From an uncultured Prevotella sp. (GTDB lineage: Bacteria > Bacteroidota > Bacteroidia > Bacteroidales > Bacteroidaceae): a stretch of 13,533 nt of DNA. The notes beneath the pieces are model-generated. The model saw only the letters and a list, made by a program, of their open reading frames with translations. It did not search any database and was not told where the DNA came from. Of this stretch, positions 1-6,657 are shown piece after piece; the stretch's first letter is position 1, and each line of letters begins with the position of its first letter. The translations under genes and the position numbers were made by a program. The stretch spans positions 1-13,533 of the forward strand of contig CALGRN010000262.1 in the NCBI GenBank assembly GCA_937880835.1, in the 5' to 3' direction.

Positions 1-1956
1 TATGTGCCCGCAGACATCTATGTGCGCTATCTCAGACTGAAAAAACACGAAGTCAGGTTCATTGGAGGAAGCGATGAACACGGCGTTCCTATCACCATAC
101 TCGCCAAGAAACAAGGAATCACACCGCAGGACGTGGTTGACCGATATCATACGATGATAAAGAAAAGTTTCGAAGAGTTTGGTATTAGTTTCGATATTTA
201 CAGCCGTACAACTTCCGAAACGCATCATAAGCTCGCAAGCGAGTTCTTTAAGAAACTGTATGATGAGCACAAATTGGTGGAAAAAGAAACCGAACAGCTG
301 TATGACGAAGAAGCTAAACAGTTTCTTGCGGACAGATATATAACGGGTGAATGCCCTCATTGTCATCACGAAGGAGCTTACGGCGACCAGTGCGAACACT
401 GCGGAAGCGACCTCTCGCCTATGGAACTTATCAATCCGAAGTCAACTATAAGCGGTTCGCAACCTGTTGTCAGAAAGACAAAGAACTGGTATCTTCCGCT
501 CAATGAATATCAACAGTGGCTTAAAGAATGGATTCTCGACGGACATAAGGAATGGCGTCCCAACGTGTATGGACAGTGCAAGAGTTGGTTGGACATGGAT
601 TTGCAACCGCGAGCGATGACACGTGACTTGGAATGGGGAATACCCGTGCCGGTTGAAGGAGCAGAAGGTAAAGTGCTTTACGTATGGTTCGACGCACCGA
701 TAGGATATGTGTCTAATACGAAAGAGTTATTGCCCGACACGTGGGAAACATGGTGGAAAGACCCTGAAACACGTCTTATTCACTTCATAGGAAAAGACAA
801 TATCGTGTTCCATTGCATAGTTTTTCCCGTCATGCTCAAAGCTCACGGCGGATATATATTGCCCGAAAACGTGCCTGCAAACGAATTCCTGAATCTTGAA
901 AACGATAAAATCTCCACATCACGGAATTGGGCTGTGTGGCTGCATGAATATCTCGTGGAGTTTCCTGACAAGCAGGATGTACTGCGATATGTGCTTACCG
1001 CCAATGCACCGGAAACGAAAGACAACAACTTTACGTGGAAAGATTTTCAGGAAAGGAATAACAATGAGCTTGTGGCTGTTTACGGAAACTTCGTCAACAG
1101 GGCTTTGCAACTGACGCAGAAATATTTCAACGGTGTTGTTCCTCAATGCGGAGAGCTGAACGAAACGGACAGACAGACGCTTGAAGAGTTTAAGGACGTC
1201 AAGCGGAAAGTGGAAGAGTTGCTCGACGTTTTCAAGTTCCGTGATGCACAGAAAGAAGCAATGAACCTTGCAAGAATAGGCAATAAGTACATCACCGACT
1301 GCGAACCTTGGAAGGTATGGAAGACTGATCAGAAGCGCGTTGAAACGGTATTGTACATTTCTTTGCAGCTTGTTGCCAACCTTGCCATTGCATTCGAGCC
1401 TTTCTTACCATTCAGCAGCAAGAAGCTCCGCAGTATGATCAACGTGAAAGACTTTGACTGGAATCAGCTCGGAAGTACCGAACTGCTTACATCGGGACAT
1501 CAACTCGGAGAACCGGAGTTGCTTTTCGAGAAGATAGAAGACGAGGCAATAGATGCTCAACTCAAAAAACTTGAAGATACGAAGAAAGCCAACGAGGCTG
1601 CATCATACAAGACAAAAGAGATTAAACCGGTTGTTGATTTCGGCGATTTCGAGAAGTTGGACATACGCGTAGGATATATAAAGGCGTGCGAGAAAGTGAA
1701 AAAAGCCAACAAGCTGTTGAAGTTCACAATAGACGATGGAAGCGGAACAGACCGCACTATCGTATCCGGAATAGCGAAATTCTATAATCCGGAAGAGCTT
1801 ACAGGCAAGCAAGTATGCTTCATTGCAAACCTTGCGCCTCGCAAACTCATGGGCATAGAGAGTCAGGGAATGATACTCTCTGCCGAGAATTTCGATGGAA
1901 ACCTGTCGGTAATACGCGTTGATCGCGAAGTGAAACCGGGCAGTCAGGTAGGTTGA
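1..1956 (+). CDS. metG: Methionyl-tRNA synthetase, 5'-truncated by the window edge
   Basis: This enzyme charges tRNA-Met with methionine in the cytoplasm and is essential for translation. The reading frame is already open at base 1, so the gene begins outside the window. The HIGH motif is missing and, by family comparison, roughly 30 N-terminal residues are lost. The GTG at base 4 is an internal Val codon and not a start. Counting from base 4, the visible parts are the GGSDEHG segment near the start of the catalytic core, a zinc knuckle with Cys117, Cys120, Cys130 and Cys133, the KMSKS-loop equivalent KISTSR at 302-307, an anticodon-binding helical domain, and from about residue 545 a C-terminal OB-fold tRNA-binding domain (DIRVG, APRKLMGIESQGM). 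That appended domain helps dimerisation and tRNA capture in bacterial MetRS. The gene ends in TGA and a strong terminator follows 19 bases later, so it is probably the last gene of its transcript. Confidence 0.97.
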   Translation, partial: YVPADIYVRYLRLKKHEVRFIGGSDEHGVPITILAKKQGITPQDVVDRYHTMIKKSFEEFGISFDIYSRTTSETHHKLASEFFKKLYDEHKLVEKETEQLYDEEAKQFLADRYITGECPHCHHEGAYGDQCEHCGSDLSPMELINPKSTISGSQPVVRKTKNWYLPLNEYQQWLKEWILDGHKEWRPNVYGQCKSWLDMDLQPRAMTRDLEWGIPVPVEGAEGKVLYVWFDAPIGYVSNTKELLPDTWETWWKDPETRLIHFIGKDNIVFHCIVFPVMLKAHGGYILPENVPANEFLNLENDKISTSRNWAVWLHEYLVEFPDKQDVLRYVLTANAPETKDNNFTWKDFQERNNNELVAVYGNFVNRALQLTQKYFNGVVPQCGELNETDRQTLEEFKDVKRKVEELLDVFKFRDAQKEAMNLARIGNKYITDCEPWKVWKTDQKRVETVLYISLQLVANLAIAFEPFLPFSSKKLRSMINVKDFDWNQLGSTELLTSGHQLGEPELLFEKIEDEAIDAQLKKLEDTKKANEAASYKTKEIKPVVDFGDFEKLDIRVGYIKACEKVKKANKLLKFTIDDGSGTDRTIVSGIAKFYNPEELTGKQVCFIANLAPRKLMGIESQGMILSAENFDGNLSVIRVDREVKPGSQVG

Positions 1957-1975
1957 CACATTTATATTATATGAT

Positions 1976-2019
1976 AAAACCCTGCATGGCATGATAAGCT
2001 ATGCAGGGTTTTATTTTTT
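1976..2019 (+). terminator. Intrinsic terminator of metG
   Basis: A perfect 12-bp stem pairs AAAACCCTGCAT (1976-1987) with ATGCAGGGTTTT (2001-2012) around a 13-base loop, and a T-rich tract follows (TTTTATTTTTT). The A run on the left arm means it could also stop transcription coming from the right. It separates metG from the AICAR formyltransferase gene. Confidence 0.9.
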
Positions 2020-2159
2020 ATTAACGGCAAACCTGAACCGTAATTCGGCTTTTCTGCCAAAGACGGATTTGCATCAACGGTATTTCCAAGCAATGCCTTT
2101 TTCGGATATAAAAACTCAAAAACTTATACTCTTGCAAACCGATTTCCATTTTTTATTTC

Positions 2160-2167
2160 TACCTTTG
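2160..2167 (+). promoter_or_regulatory. Probable Bacteroidota -7 promoter element for the AICAR formyltransferase gene
   Basis: TACCTTTG matches the TAnnTTTG consensus used by the primary sigma factor of Bacteroidota, and the next base is C, as is common. It lies 26 bases before the ATG at 2194, giving a short leader. No clean -33 TTTG is visible at the usual spacing: the nearest TTG is at 2132-2134, about 25 bases upstream. The preceding terminator supports a separate promoter here. Confidence 0.55.
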
Positions 2168-2193
2168 CAGCTTAAAATCTAACAATCCATTGT

Positions 2194-3375
2194 ATGAAAG
2201 ATTTAGCATTGAAGTACGGATGCAATCCGAATCAAAAACCTTCGCGCATCTTTATGACCGAAGGAGAACTCCCCATTGAGGTTGTCAACGGCAGACCGGG
2301 ATACATAAACTTTCTCGATGCACTCAACAGTTGGCAGCTTGTGAAGGAACTTAAAGAAGCAACGGGACTGCCGGCAGCAGCTTCTTTCAAGCACGTTTCA
2401 CCGGCAGGAGCAGCTGTCGGCTTACCTTTGAGTGACACATTGAAGAAGATTTACTTCGTGGATGATGTCAAAACAGAGCTTTCTCCGCTTGCTTGTGCAT
2501 ACGCAAGAGCACGCGGTGCAGACCGAATGAGTTCCTACGGCGACTTCGTTGCATTGAGCGACGTTTGCGATGCGGCAACTGCCACGCTCATAAAGCGTGA
2601 AGTAAGCGACGGCGTTATTGCACCCGGATACACCCCCGAAGCTATTGAAATACTCAAAGACAAGCGCAACGGAACTTACATTGTCATAAAGATAGATGCC
2701 GACTATAACCCCGAACCGATAGAACGGAAGCAGGTCTTCGGCATAACATTCGAGCAAGGACGCAATGATATTTGTCTTAACGACGACTCTCTGTTTGACA
2801 ACATACCCACAAAGAACAAGGCTTTCACACCCGAAGCGAAGCGCGATCTTATTATCGCACTCATAACGTTGAAATACACCCAGAGCAATTCAGTGTGCTA
2901 TGTGAAAGACGGACAGGCTATCGGAATAGGTGCAGGGCAGCAGAGCAGAATACATTGCACGAGACTTGCAGGCAACAAAGCCGATATATGGTGGTTGCGA
3001 CAACATCCTAAGGTAATGGCTCTGCCTTTCAAAGATAAGATAAGACGTGCTGACAGAGACAACACAATAGACATCTATATAAGCGAAGATCACGACGATG
3101 TGTTATGCGAAGGAACGTGGCAGCAGTTCTTTACGGAAAAGCCGGAAGTGCTTACAGCGGAGGAAAAGAAAGCTTGGATAGCCAAAAACAAGAACGTTTC
3201 GCTCGGCAGTGATGCATTCTTCCCTTTCGGCGACAATATAGAGCGTGCCCGAAAGAGCGGTGTAGAATTCGTAGCGCAGGCAGGTGGCTCGGTAAGAGAC
3301 GACAATGTGATAGACACTTGCGATAAATACGGAATAGCAATGGCATTCACAGGTGTCAGACTTTTCCATCATTGA
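2194..3375 (+). CDS. Stand-alone AICAR formyltransferase (PurH C-terminal-domain type)
   Basis: The predicted enzyme transfers a formyl group from 10-formyltetrahydrofolate to AICAR to make FAICAR, the penultimate step of de novo IMP synthesis. The 393-residue product resembles only the transformylase half of PurH and lacks the N-terminal IMP cyclohydrolase domain. Visible family signatures are KYGCNPNQKPSR near residue 7, the catalytic Lys-His pair K66-H67 in SFKHVSPAG, GIGAGQQSRIHCTRLAG in the middle, and the C-terminal SDAFFPFGDNIERA, GGSVRDDNVID and AMAFTGVRLFHH segments. Such short forms are known in Bacteroidota, usually beside a full-length purH elsewhere in the genome; whether this genome has both cannot be seen here. 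The ATG at 2194 puts the conserved N-terminal motif at the expected position. The gene starts a transcription unit after the metG terminator, and a small basic ORF follows on the same strand. I left the symbol blank to avoid confusion with bifunctional purH. Confidence 0.93.
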   Translation: MKDLALKYGCNPNQKPSRIFMTEGELPIEVVNGRPGYINFLDALNSWQLVKELKEATGLPAAASFKHVSPAGAAVGLPLSDTLKKIYFVDDVKTELSPLACAYARARGADRMSSYGDFVALSDVCDAATATLIKREVSDGVIAPGYTPEAIEILKDKRNGTYIVIKIDADYNPEPIERKQVFGITFEQGRNDICLNDDSLFDNIPTKNKAFTPEAKRDLIIALITLKYTQSNSVCYVKDGQAIGIGAGQQSRIHCTRLAGNKADIWWLRQHPKVMALPFKDKIRRADRDNTIDIYISEDHDDVLCEGTWQQFFTEKPEVLTAEEKKAWIAKNKNVSLGSDAFFPFGDNIERARKSGVEFVAQAGGSVRDDNVIDTCDKYGIAMAFTGVRLFHH

Positions 3376-3424
3376 CGCTTTGAAGAGTAAGAAACAGCAG
3401 AAGCAATCATATAATAAACGGCTG

Positions 3425-3625
3425 ATGGTAGATATAGATGACATAATAGCAGGTGGCGGATTGGTCTTCAAAGGAGGCTCTAAAAGCGGAAACAACGATG
3501 AAGACAAGGTGAAGACAAAAGCCAAGAAGAAGAAATATATCACTGGTTCTCACGGCAGCGGTTCTGCCCGTCAGAAAGCAAAATACCGCGAGCAGAGAGC
3601 CAACAGGCATAAGAAGAAAAGATAA
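3425..3625 (+). CDS. Small lysine-rich basic protein of unknown function
   Basis: I do not recognise this protein. From the ATG at 3425 it is 66 residues long, with an N-terminal segment MVDIDDIIAGGGLVFKGG followed by a low-complexity, very basic half (KTKAKKKKYITGSHGSG, then KAKYREQRANRHKKKR). The composition suggests a nucleic-acid- or ribosome-associated protein, but this is inference only. The frame is open further upstream: a GTG at 3353 would give 90 residues and overlap the AICAR formyltransferase end by 23 bases, and a TTG at 3380 would give 81 residues without overlap. I prefer the ATG because Bacteroidota rarely use GTG or TTG and no Shine-Dalgarno supports them, although the Lys/Gln-rich residues just upstream also look codable. 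It is probably cotranscribed with the gene before it. A strong terminator follows at 3734. Confidence 0.6.
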   Translation: MVDIDDIIAGGGLVFKGGSKSGNNDEDKVKTKAKKKKYITGSHGSGSARQKAKYREQRANRHKKKR

Positions 3626-3680
3626 TGGCTTTCATCTTATGCTGCGGAACGCTTCTTTATACGGTGCGTAAATGCCCGGT

Positions 3681-3688
3681 TATATTTG
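3681..3688 (+). promoter_or_regulatory. Candidate -7 promoter element inside the 3' intergenic region
   Basis: TATATTTG is an exact TAnnTTTG match followed by C. A weak -33-like TTTA lies 21 bases upstream at 3656-3659. No protein gene follows on this strand. Instead a strong terminator begins 46 bases downstream, so any transcript would be about 75-80 nt long. It may also be a chance match. Confidence 0.3.
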
Positions 3689-3733
3689 CGGCAGTATGAT
3701 TGTCAAACCCCGAAACCTGTTGTTCAATATACG

Positions 3734-3772
3734 AAAATCCCTCATTCCATATTACGGAATGAGGGATTTTTG
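3734..3772 (+). terminator. Strong intrinsic terminator after the small basic ORF
   Basis: A perfect 15-bp stem pairs AAAATCCCTCATTCC (3734-3748) with GGAATGAGGGATTTT (3756-3770) around a 7-base loop, and T residues continue at the 3' side. The A run on the left arm lets it act in both directions. It ends the transcript of the AICAR formyltransferase and the small ORF. Confidence 0.92.
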
Positions 3773-3821
3773 CGTTCTGTATGTTTTATGTCGGCAGGTG
3801 GTTTAATAATCTGCGGTTTTT

Positions 3822-3903
3822 AAAAGCTATTGTTTTGCATGCCGAAAGTTATCCTTTTGAGTCCTAAAAGCTATCCTTTTGCAATGCAAAAGGATAGCTT
3901 TTG
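3822..3903. repeat. Cluster of 22-bp repeats ending in a perfect 17-bp inverted repeat
   Basis: Three direct units lie head to tail with an exact 22-bp period: 3822-3843, 3844-3865 and 3866-3887. Each starts with the core RAAAGYTATYSTTTTG and ends with about six variable bases. A fourth unit is inverted (3881-3902) and overlaps the third, forming a perfect 17-bp inverted repeat (3866-3882 with 3886-3902) around the loop AAT. The cluster lies between the terminator at 3734 and the 3' end of the leftward DUF4831-like gene, so the hairpin could end that operon's transcript. The same family recurs at 13255-13320. Confidence 0.9.
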
Positions 3904-3982
3904 TAAAACGCCCTATATACACTGCATTAACGCAGGCTAATCTAACTCATGCCAAAAGCTCTGCTACTGCGTTTTGCCGACT

Positions 3983-5035
3983 TTATTTTCTTGTGTTCGT
4001 TTCGATTCTCTCAATGCCTCCCGTTGCAGGATTAAGTTTTACTGTCGTCTTGTATCTCTTGCTGAAAAGATTGGCGTCGAGAGCCTCTAATCTGCCGAAT
4101 TGTGCGGCATATATCTCATAGTCGATGATGCTGTTGCCCTCGTAAAGAATGCTTACGGCAATTTTTCCGGGCAATACCGAATACAGACCTACATCCACGT
4201 TGCTTCTTTTCTTGCCTACCTGCATTGATGTCATCGTGGCAAGCATATTCAAGTCCTTAACATTTACATAGTAAGGTTCGCCTGCGAGGTCGTCTTTGTC
4301 AACCATTCCGAACTTTCTTGAAAATCTGAAAAGAACATTCTCTTTCACGTTTTTCTCCGGTATGAATTCAAAATTCACTTCCGTTGTGTCTGTTTCTGTT
4401 GTTCCTTCGAAAAGTTGCAGCAACGCTTTCTCCTGCAAATCGAGTTTCTGAAGCATCAGACGAAGCTGCTCTCCATCCTTCGGCATGAAGTCTGCTTGTC
4501 CGCGAGTGAGCATGTTTCTGCTCTCGCGAATGTCCATAATTTCCTGTGCGCAAAGCTCTGCCATCTTCACGGAACTGCCCGCAGAGAGTATTTCCTCGTT
4601 CATGTAATCGCGCGGATTAAGCGGTGTAGGTTTGGTTTTAGGACGGAAAGGAATAGGATTTAAAGTTTTCTCAACAGGTTCGTTGACAGCTGTCAGAACC
4701 CCGTTGTCGTCAAGAGCCAACGACTCTATGCTCGTTTTACCGTCCATTTTAGCCACGAAATATTTAGAAGTATCAGGCACTCCGAACGTCTTCATGCTTA
4801 TTTCAAGCATCTTGTTTACAGTGGTCTCTTCCTGACAGGCATCGTTCAGTTTCAGATAACGCTTTGCATAAGCTGCAAACTCACCCGGTTTTTTAGTCGT
4901 TTTTTCAACCTTTACAGTGAAGCGCATTGCTGTCTTAGGAAGGAAATAAACAGATCCTTCGAGTGGAATGTCCTGCGCTTTCATATTGGTTGTAATACCC
5001 AATAATACTGTAAGAATGGTTATAATCTTTCTCAT
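3983..5035 (-). CDS. Secreted DUF4831-like protein of unknown function
   Basis: The 350-residue product starts with a clear Sec signal peptide: MRKI, a hydrophobic stretch, then a likely cut after KAQ around residue 21. No lipobox Cys is present, so a periplasmic or outer-membrane-associated location is likely. The segment after the signal (VYFLPKTAMRFTVKVEKTT, then KPGEFAAYAKRYL) resembles the DUF4831 family as I remember it from Bacteroidota; no function is established for that family. The middle contains charged helical stretches with an EIMDIRESRNMLTRGQ segment, and the end has repeated beta-like segments. I see no catalytic motif. The gene starts 12 bases after the Nnr stop codon on the same strand and is almost certainly cotranscribed with nnr. 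The stop is TAA at 3983-3985; the inverted repeat at 3866-3902 is the nearest plausible transcript end. Confidence 0.85.
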   Translation of the reverse strand: MRKIITILTVLLGITTNMKAQDIPLEGSVYFLPKTAMRFTVKVEKTTKKPGEFAAYAKRYLKLNDACQEETTVNKMLEISMKTFGVPDTSKYFVAKMDGKTSIESLALDDNGVLTAVNEPVEKTLNPIPFRPKTKPTPLNPRDYMNEEILSAGSSVKMAELCAQEIMDIRESRNMLTRGQADFMPKDGEQLRLMLQKLDLQEKALLQLFEGTTETDTTEVNFEFIPEKNVKENVLFRFSRKFGMVDKDDLAGEPYYVNVKDLNMLATMTSMQVGKKRSNVDVGLYSVLPGKIAVSILYEGNSIIDYEIYAAQFGRLEALDANLFSKRYKTTVKLNPATGGIERIETNTRK

Positions 5036-5047
5036 TATTTATAATTT

Positions 5048-6565
5048 TTAGTCGTTTAATCTTCTGAATGCCTGCGGAAGACAGTTTATTATGTCGCTCG
5101 CAATAAGGCTTTCTTTCCCCTTTTCCTTTGCTGCGAAATCGCCGGACAAACCATGCAGATACATGCCGAGACTGCAAGCATCGGCATGCTTGTATCCCCT
5201 TGCGAGCAAAGCGGTTATTATTCCTGTAAGCACATCGCCGCTTCCGGCTGTCGCCATGCCCGAATTTCCGGTAGAGTTGAATATCACCCGTCCGTCAGGA
5301 AGACAAAGAGCAGAGTAGTGTCCTTTAAGTATTATGTACGCATGCAGATGCTCTGCCATGTTACGAGCTTTGTTAAGACGATCGAAATCGCCGTTGCTGT
5401 GCCCGCCGGAAAGCCTGTCGAACTCGGCAGGATGAGGTGTCATTATGATATTTTGTGGCAGTTGCTGCATCCAAGCCCTGCGGTTTGCTATTATGTTTAA
5501 AGCATCGGCATCTGCAACAATGGGTGCTTGCGTTCGCCTTAATTGTGCAATCAATGCTATCGCAGTTTCCTCATGCTGCCCTAATCCCGGTCCTATGCCT
5601 ACCGCATCGAAGTCCTCCGTGCCTACCGCCTCTGAGAAATAAGTCTCCGTATGACCTATTTGCATGACAGCTTCCGGTACGCTTATCTGAATAATATCGC
5701 TGTTTCTTTTCGGCGTATTCACCGTTACCTTCCCCACACCCGAACGCAGACACGCTCTCGTTGCAAGCACTGCTGCGCCTGCCATGCCATAACTTCCTGC
5801 AATGATTAGTGCATGTCCCATCGAACCTTTATGCGCGAAGTCGTCACGTTTGCGCAATATGGCACGCACATCGTTCTCTTCCTGTATGGTGAATTGCGTG
5901 TCGGTGGTGTCTATATACTCTTTGCTCAGGCGTATGTCAAGCACTCTTAGCCTTCCGATGTATTCCTGATTGTCGGCAAACATCATTGCGAGCTTGCGCT
6001 GTTGAAGCGTAAGCGTGACATCGGCTCGCACAATGTTGGAACGAATGTTATAGGTGTTATCCTCCGTCATCAATCCCGAAGGCATGTCTATACTCACGAC
6101 TTTGGCAGGCGATTGGTTTATATACTTTACCAATGATGCAAATCCGCCCGACAAAGGCTTGTTCAATCCTGAGCCGAAAAGTCCGTCGATGACAAGCATT
6201 CCGGCTTCTAAAACAGGCAAGTCGAATTGCAACTTCACTTCCGTAAAGTTCTTGACACGCTTTCCGTCGATAAGTCTCTGCCTGTTTCGTGCGCATTCTT
6301 CCGACAGATTGTTTGCAACATTGAAAAGAAATACCTGAACATTGAAGTCCTGTTCGGCAAGCATACGTGCTACCGCAAGGGCATCTCCTCCGTTGTTTCC
6401 CGGTCCTGCAAAGACAACAACAGGAATGCTGTTATTCCACTCATCCGTTATAGCTCTTGTGAGAGTCTTTGCCGCACGTTCCATCAAATCTATCGAAGAT
6501 ATGGGTTCGTGTTCTATTGTATATTTGTCAAGCTCGTGAATTTGAGCACTTGTAAAAATCTTCAT
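5048..6565 (-). CDS. nnr: Bifunctional NAD(P)H-hydrate epimerase / ADP-dependent NAD(P)H-hydrate dehydratase
   Basis: This enzyme repairs NAD(P)HX, the hydrated damage product of NAD(P)H. The N-terminal YjeF_N domain interconverts the R and S epimers, and the C-terminal ribokinase-like domain dehydrates S-NAD(P)HX using ADP. From the ATG at 6565 the product has 505 residues. Epimerase signatures are FAGPGNNGGD (NNGGD at 57-61), IDGLFGSGL and SIDMPSGL. Dehydratase signatures are KGSMGHALIIAGSYGMAGA, GIGPGLGQ, ADADALN, TPHPAEFDRL, and the GSGD nucleotide/catalytic motif at about 441-444. The frame runs 11 codons further upstream to an ATG at 6598, but those residues (VSFIFVFLQG) cover the promoter and do not belong to the family, whereas MKIFTSAQIHELD is a typical start. 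It shares a short divergent promoter region with hpt and leads directly into the DUF4831-like gene. Confidence 0.95.
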   Translation of the reverse strand: MKIFTSAQIHELDKYTIEHEPISSIDLMERAAKTLTRAITDEWNNSIPVVVFAGPGNNGGDALAVARMLAEQDFNVQVFLFNVANNLSEECARNRQRLIDGKRVKNFTEVKLQFDLPVLEAGMLVIDGLFGSGLNKPLSGGFASLVKYINQSPAKVVSIDMPSGLMTEDNTYNIRSNIVRADVTLTLQQRKLAMMFADNQEYIGRLRVLDIRLSKEYIDTTDTQFTIQEENDVRAILRKRDDFAHKGSMGHALIIAGSYGMAGAAVLATRACLRSGVGKVTVNTPKRNSDIIQISVPEAVMQIGHTETYFSEAVGTEDFDAVGIGPGLGQHEETAIALIAQLRRTQAPIVADADALNIIANRRAWMQQLPQNIIMTPHPAEFDRLSGGHSNGDFDRLNKARNMAEHLHAYIILKGHYSALCLPDGRVIFNSTGNSGMATAGSGDVLTGIITALLARGYKHADACSLGMYLHGLSGDFAAKEKGKESLIASDIINCLPQAFRRLND

Positions 6566-6571
6566 ACCTTG

Positions 6572-6587
6572 CAAAAATACAAAAATA
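6572..6587 (-). promoter_or_regulatory. Tandem -7 elements of the nnr promoter
   Basis: On the minus strand TATTTTTG occurs twice back to back (6587-6580 and 6579-6572), each an exact TAnnTTTG match. The second ends only six bases before the nnr ATG, so transcription from it would give an almost leaderless mRNA, and from the first a leader of several bases. A TTGG lies 14 bases upstream of the proximal box, closer than the usual -33 spacing. Confidence 0.55.
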
Positions 6588-6595
6588 AAGCTAAC

Positions 6596-6607
6596 CAATA
6601 GCTATTG
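6596..6607. promoter_or_regulatory. 12-bp palindrome between divergent promoters (possible operator)
   Basis: CAATAGCTATTG is a perfect 12-bp palindrome midway between the nnr and hpt start codons. It occupies the region where the -33 elements of both promoters should lie, so a bound regulator could act on both genes. It also resembles the core of the 22-bp repeats, AAAAGCTATTGTTTTGC, with one substitution and one deleted T. No regulator can be named. Confidence 0.35.
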
Positions 6608-6623
6608 TTTGCCATATTTTTAG

Positions 6624-6631
6624 TAATTTTG
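6624..6631 (+). promoter_or_regulatory. -7 promoter element of hpt
   Basis: TAATTTTG followed by C matches TAnnTTTG and lies 26 bases before the hpt ATG, the same distance as in the AICAR formyltransferase promoter. Possible upstream TTG sequences at 6605-6607 and 6608-6611 (TTTG) are closer than the usual 19-21 bases, so the -33 element is uncertain. Confidence 0.55.
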
Positions 6632-6657
6632 CGACAAAATATATAAATAATCGCATT

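Larger units (their letters stand above)
3626..3982. other. Convergent intergenic region
   Basis: This 357-base stretch lies between two genes that point towards each other. It holds a candidate promoter (3681), a terminator (3734) and the 22-bp repeat cluster (3822-3903). From 3904 to 3982 I see only a weak 7-bp inverted repeat, AAAACGC at 3905-3911 with GCGTTTT at 3969-3975, whose arms are too far apart to call a terminator. The open frame at 3879-4121 on the plus strand has no recognisable protein features and overlaps both the repeat and the opposing gene. Confidence 0.7.

Noticed and set aside
1603..1992. 129-residue minus-strand ORF within metG
   Set aside because: It is antisense to the conserved tRNA-binding domain of metG and is a shadow frame.
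2119..2140. A solitary degenerate 22-bp repeat upstream of the AICAR formyltransferase gene
   Set aside because: AAAACTTATACTCTTGCAA matches the repeat core at 16 of 19 positions, but in AT-rich intergenic DNA this is weak and has no neighbouring units. A shared purine operator with hpt was considered, but the two sites do not align well with each other.
3822..3903. CRISPR array
   Set aside because: The period is only 22 bp, with about six variable bases per unit, far too short for spacers, and there is no cas gene nearby.
3879..4121. 80-residue plus-strand ORF
   Set aside because: It starts inside the repeat hairpin and runs antisense through the DUF4831-like gene; no protein features.
6566..6598. 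Longer Nnr start at 6598
   Set aside because: The extension would be encoded by the promoter (two TATTTTTG boxes) and reads as random hydrophobic residues.
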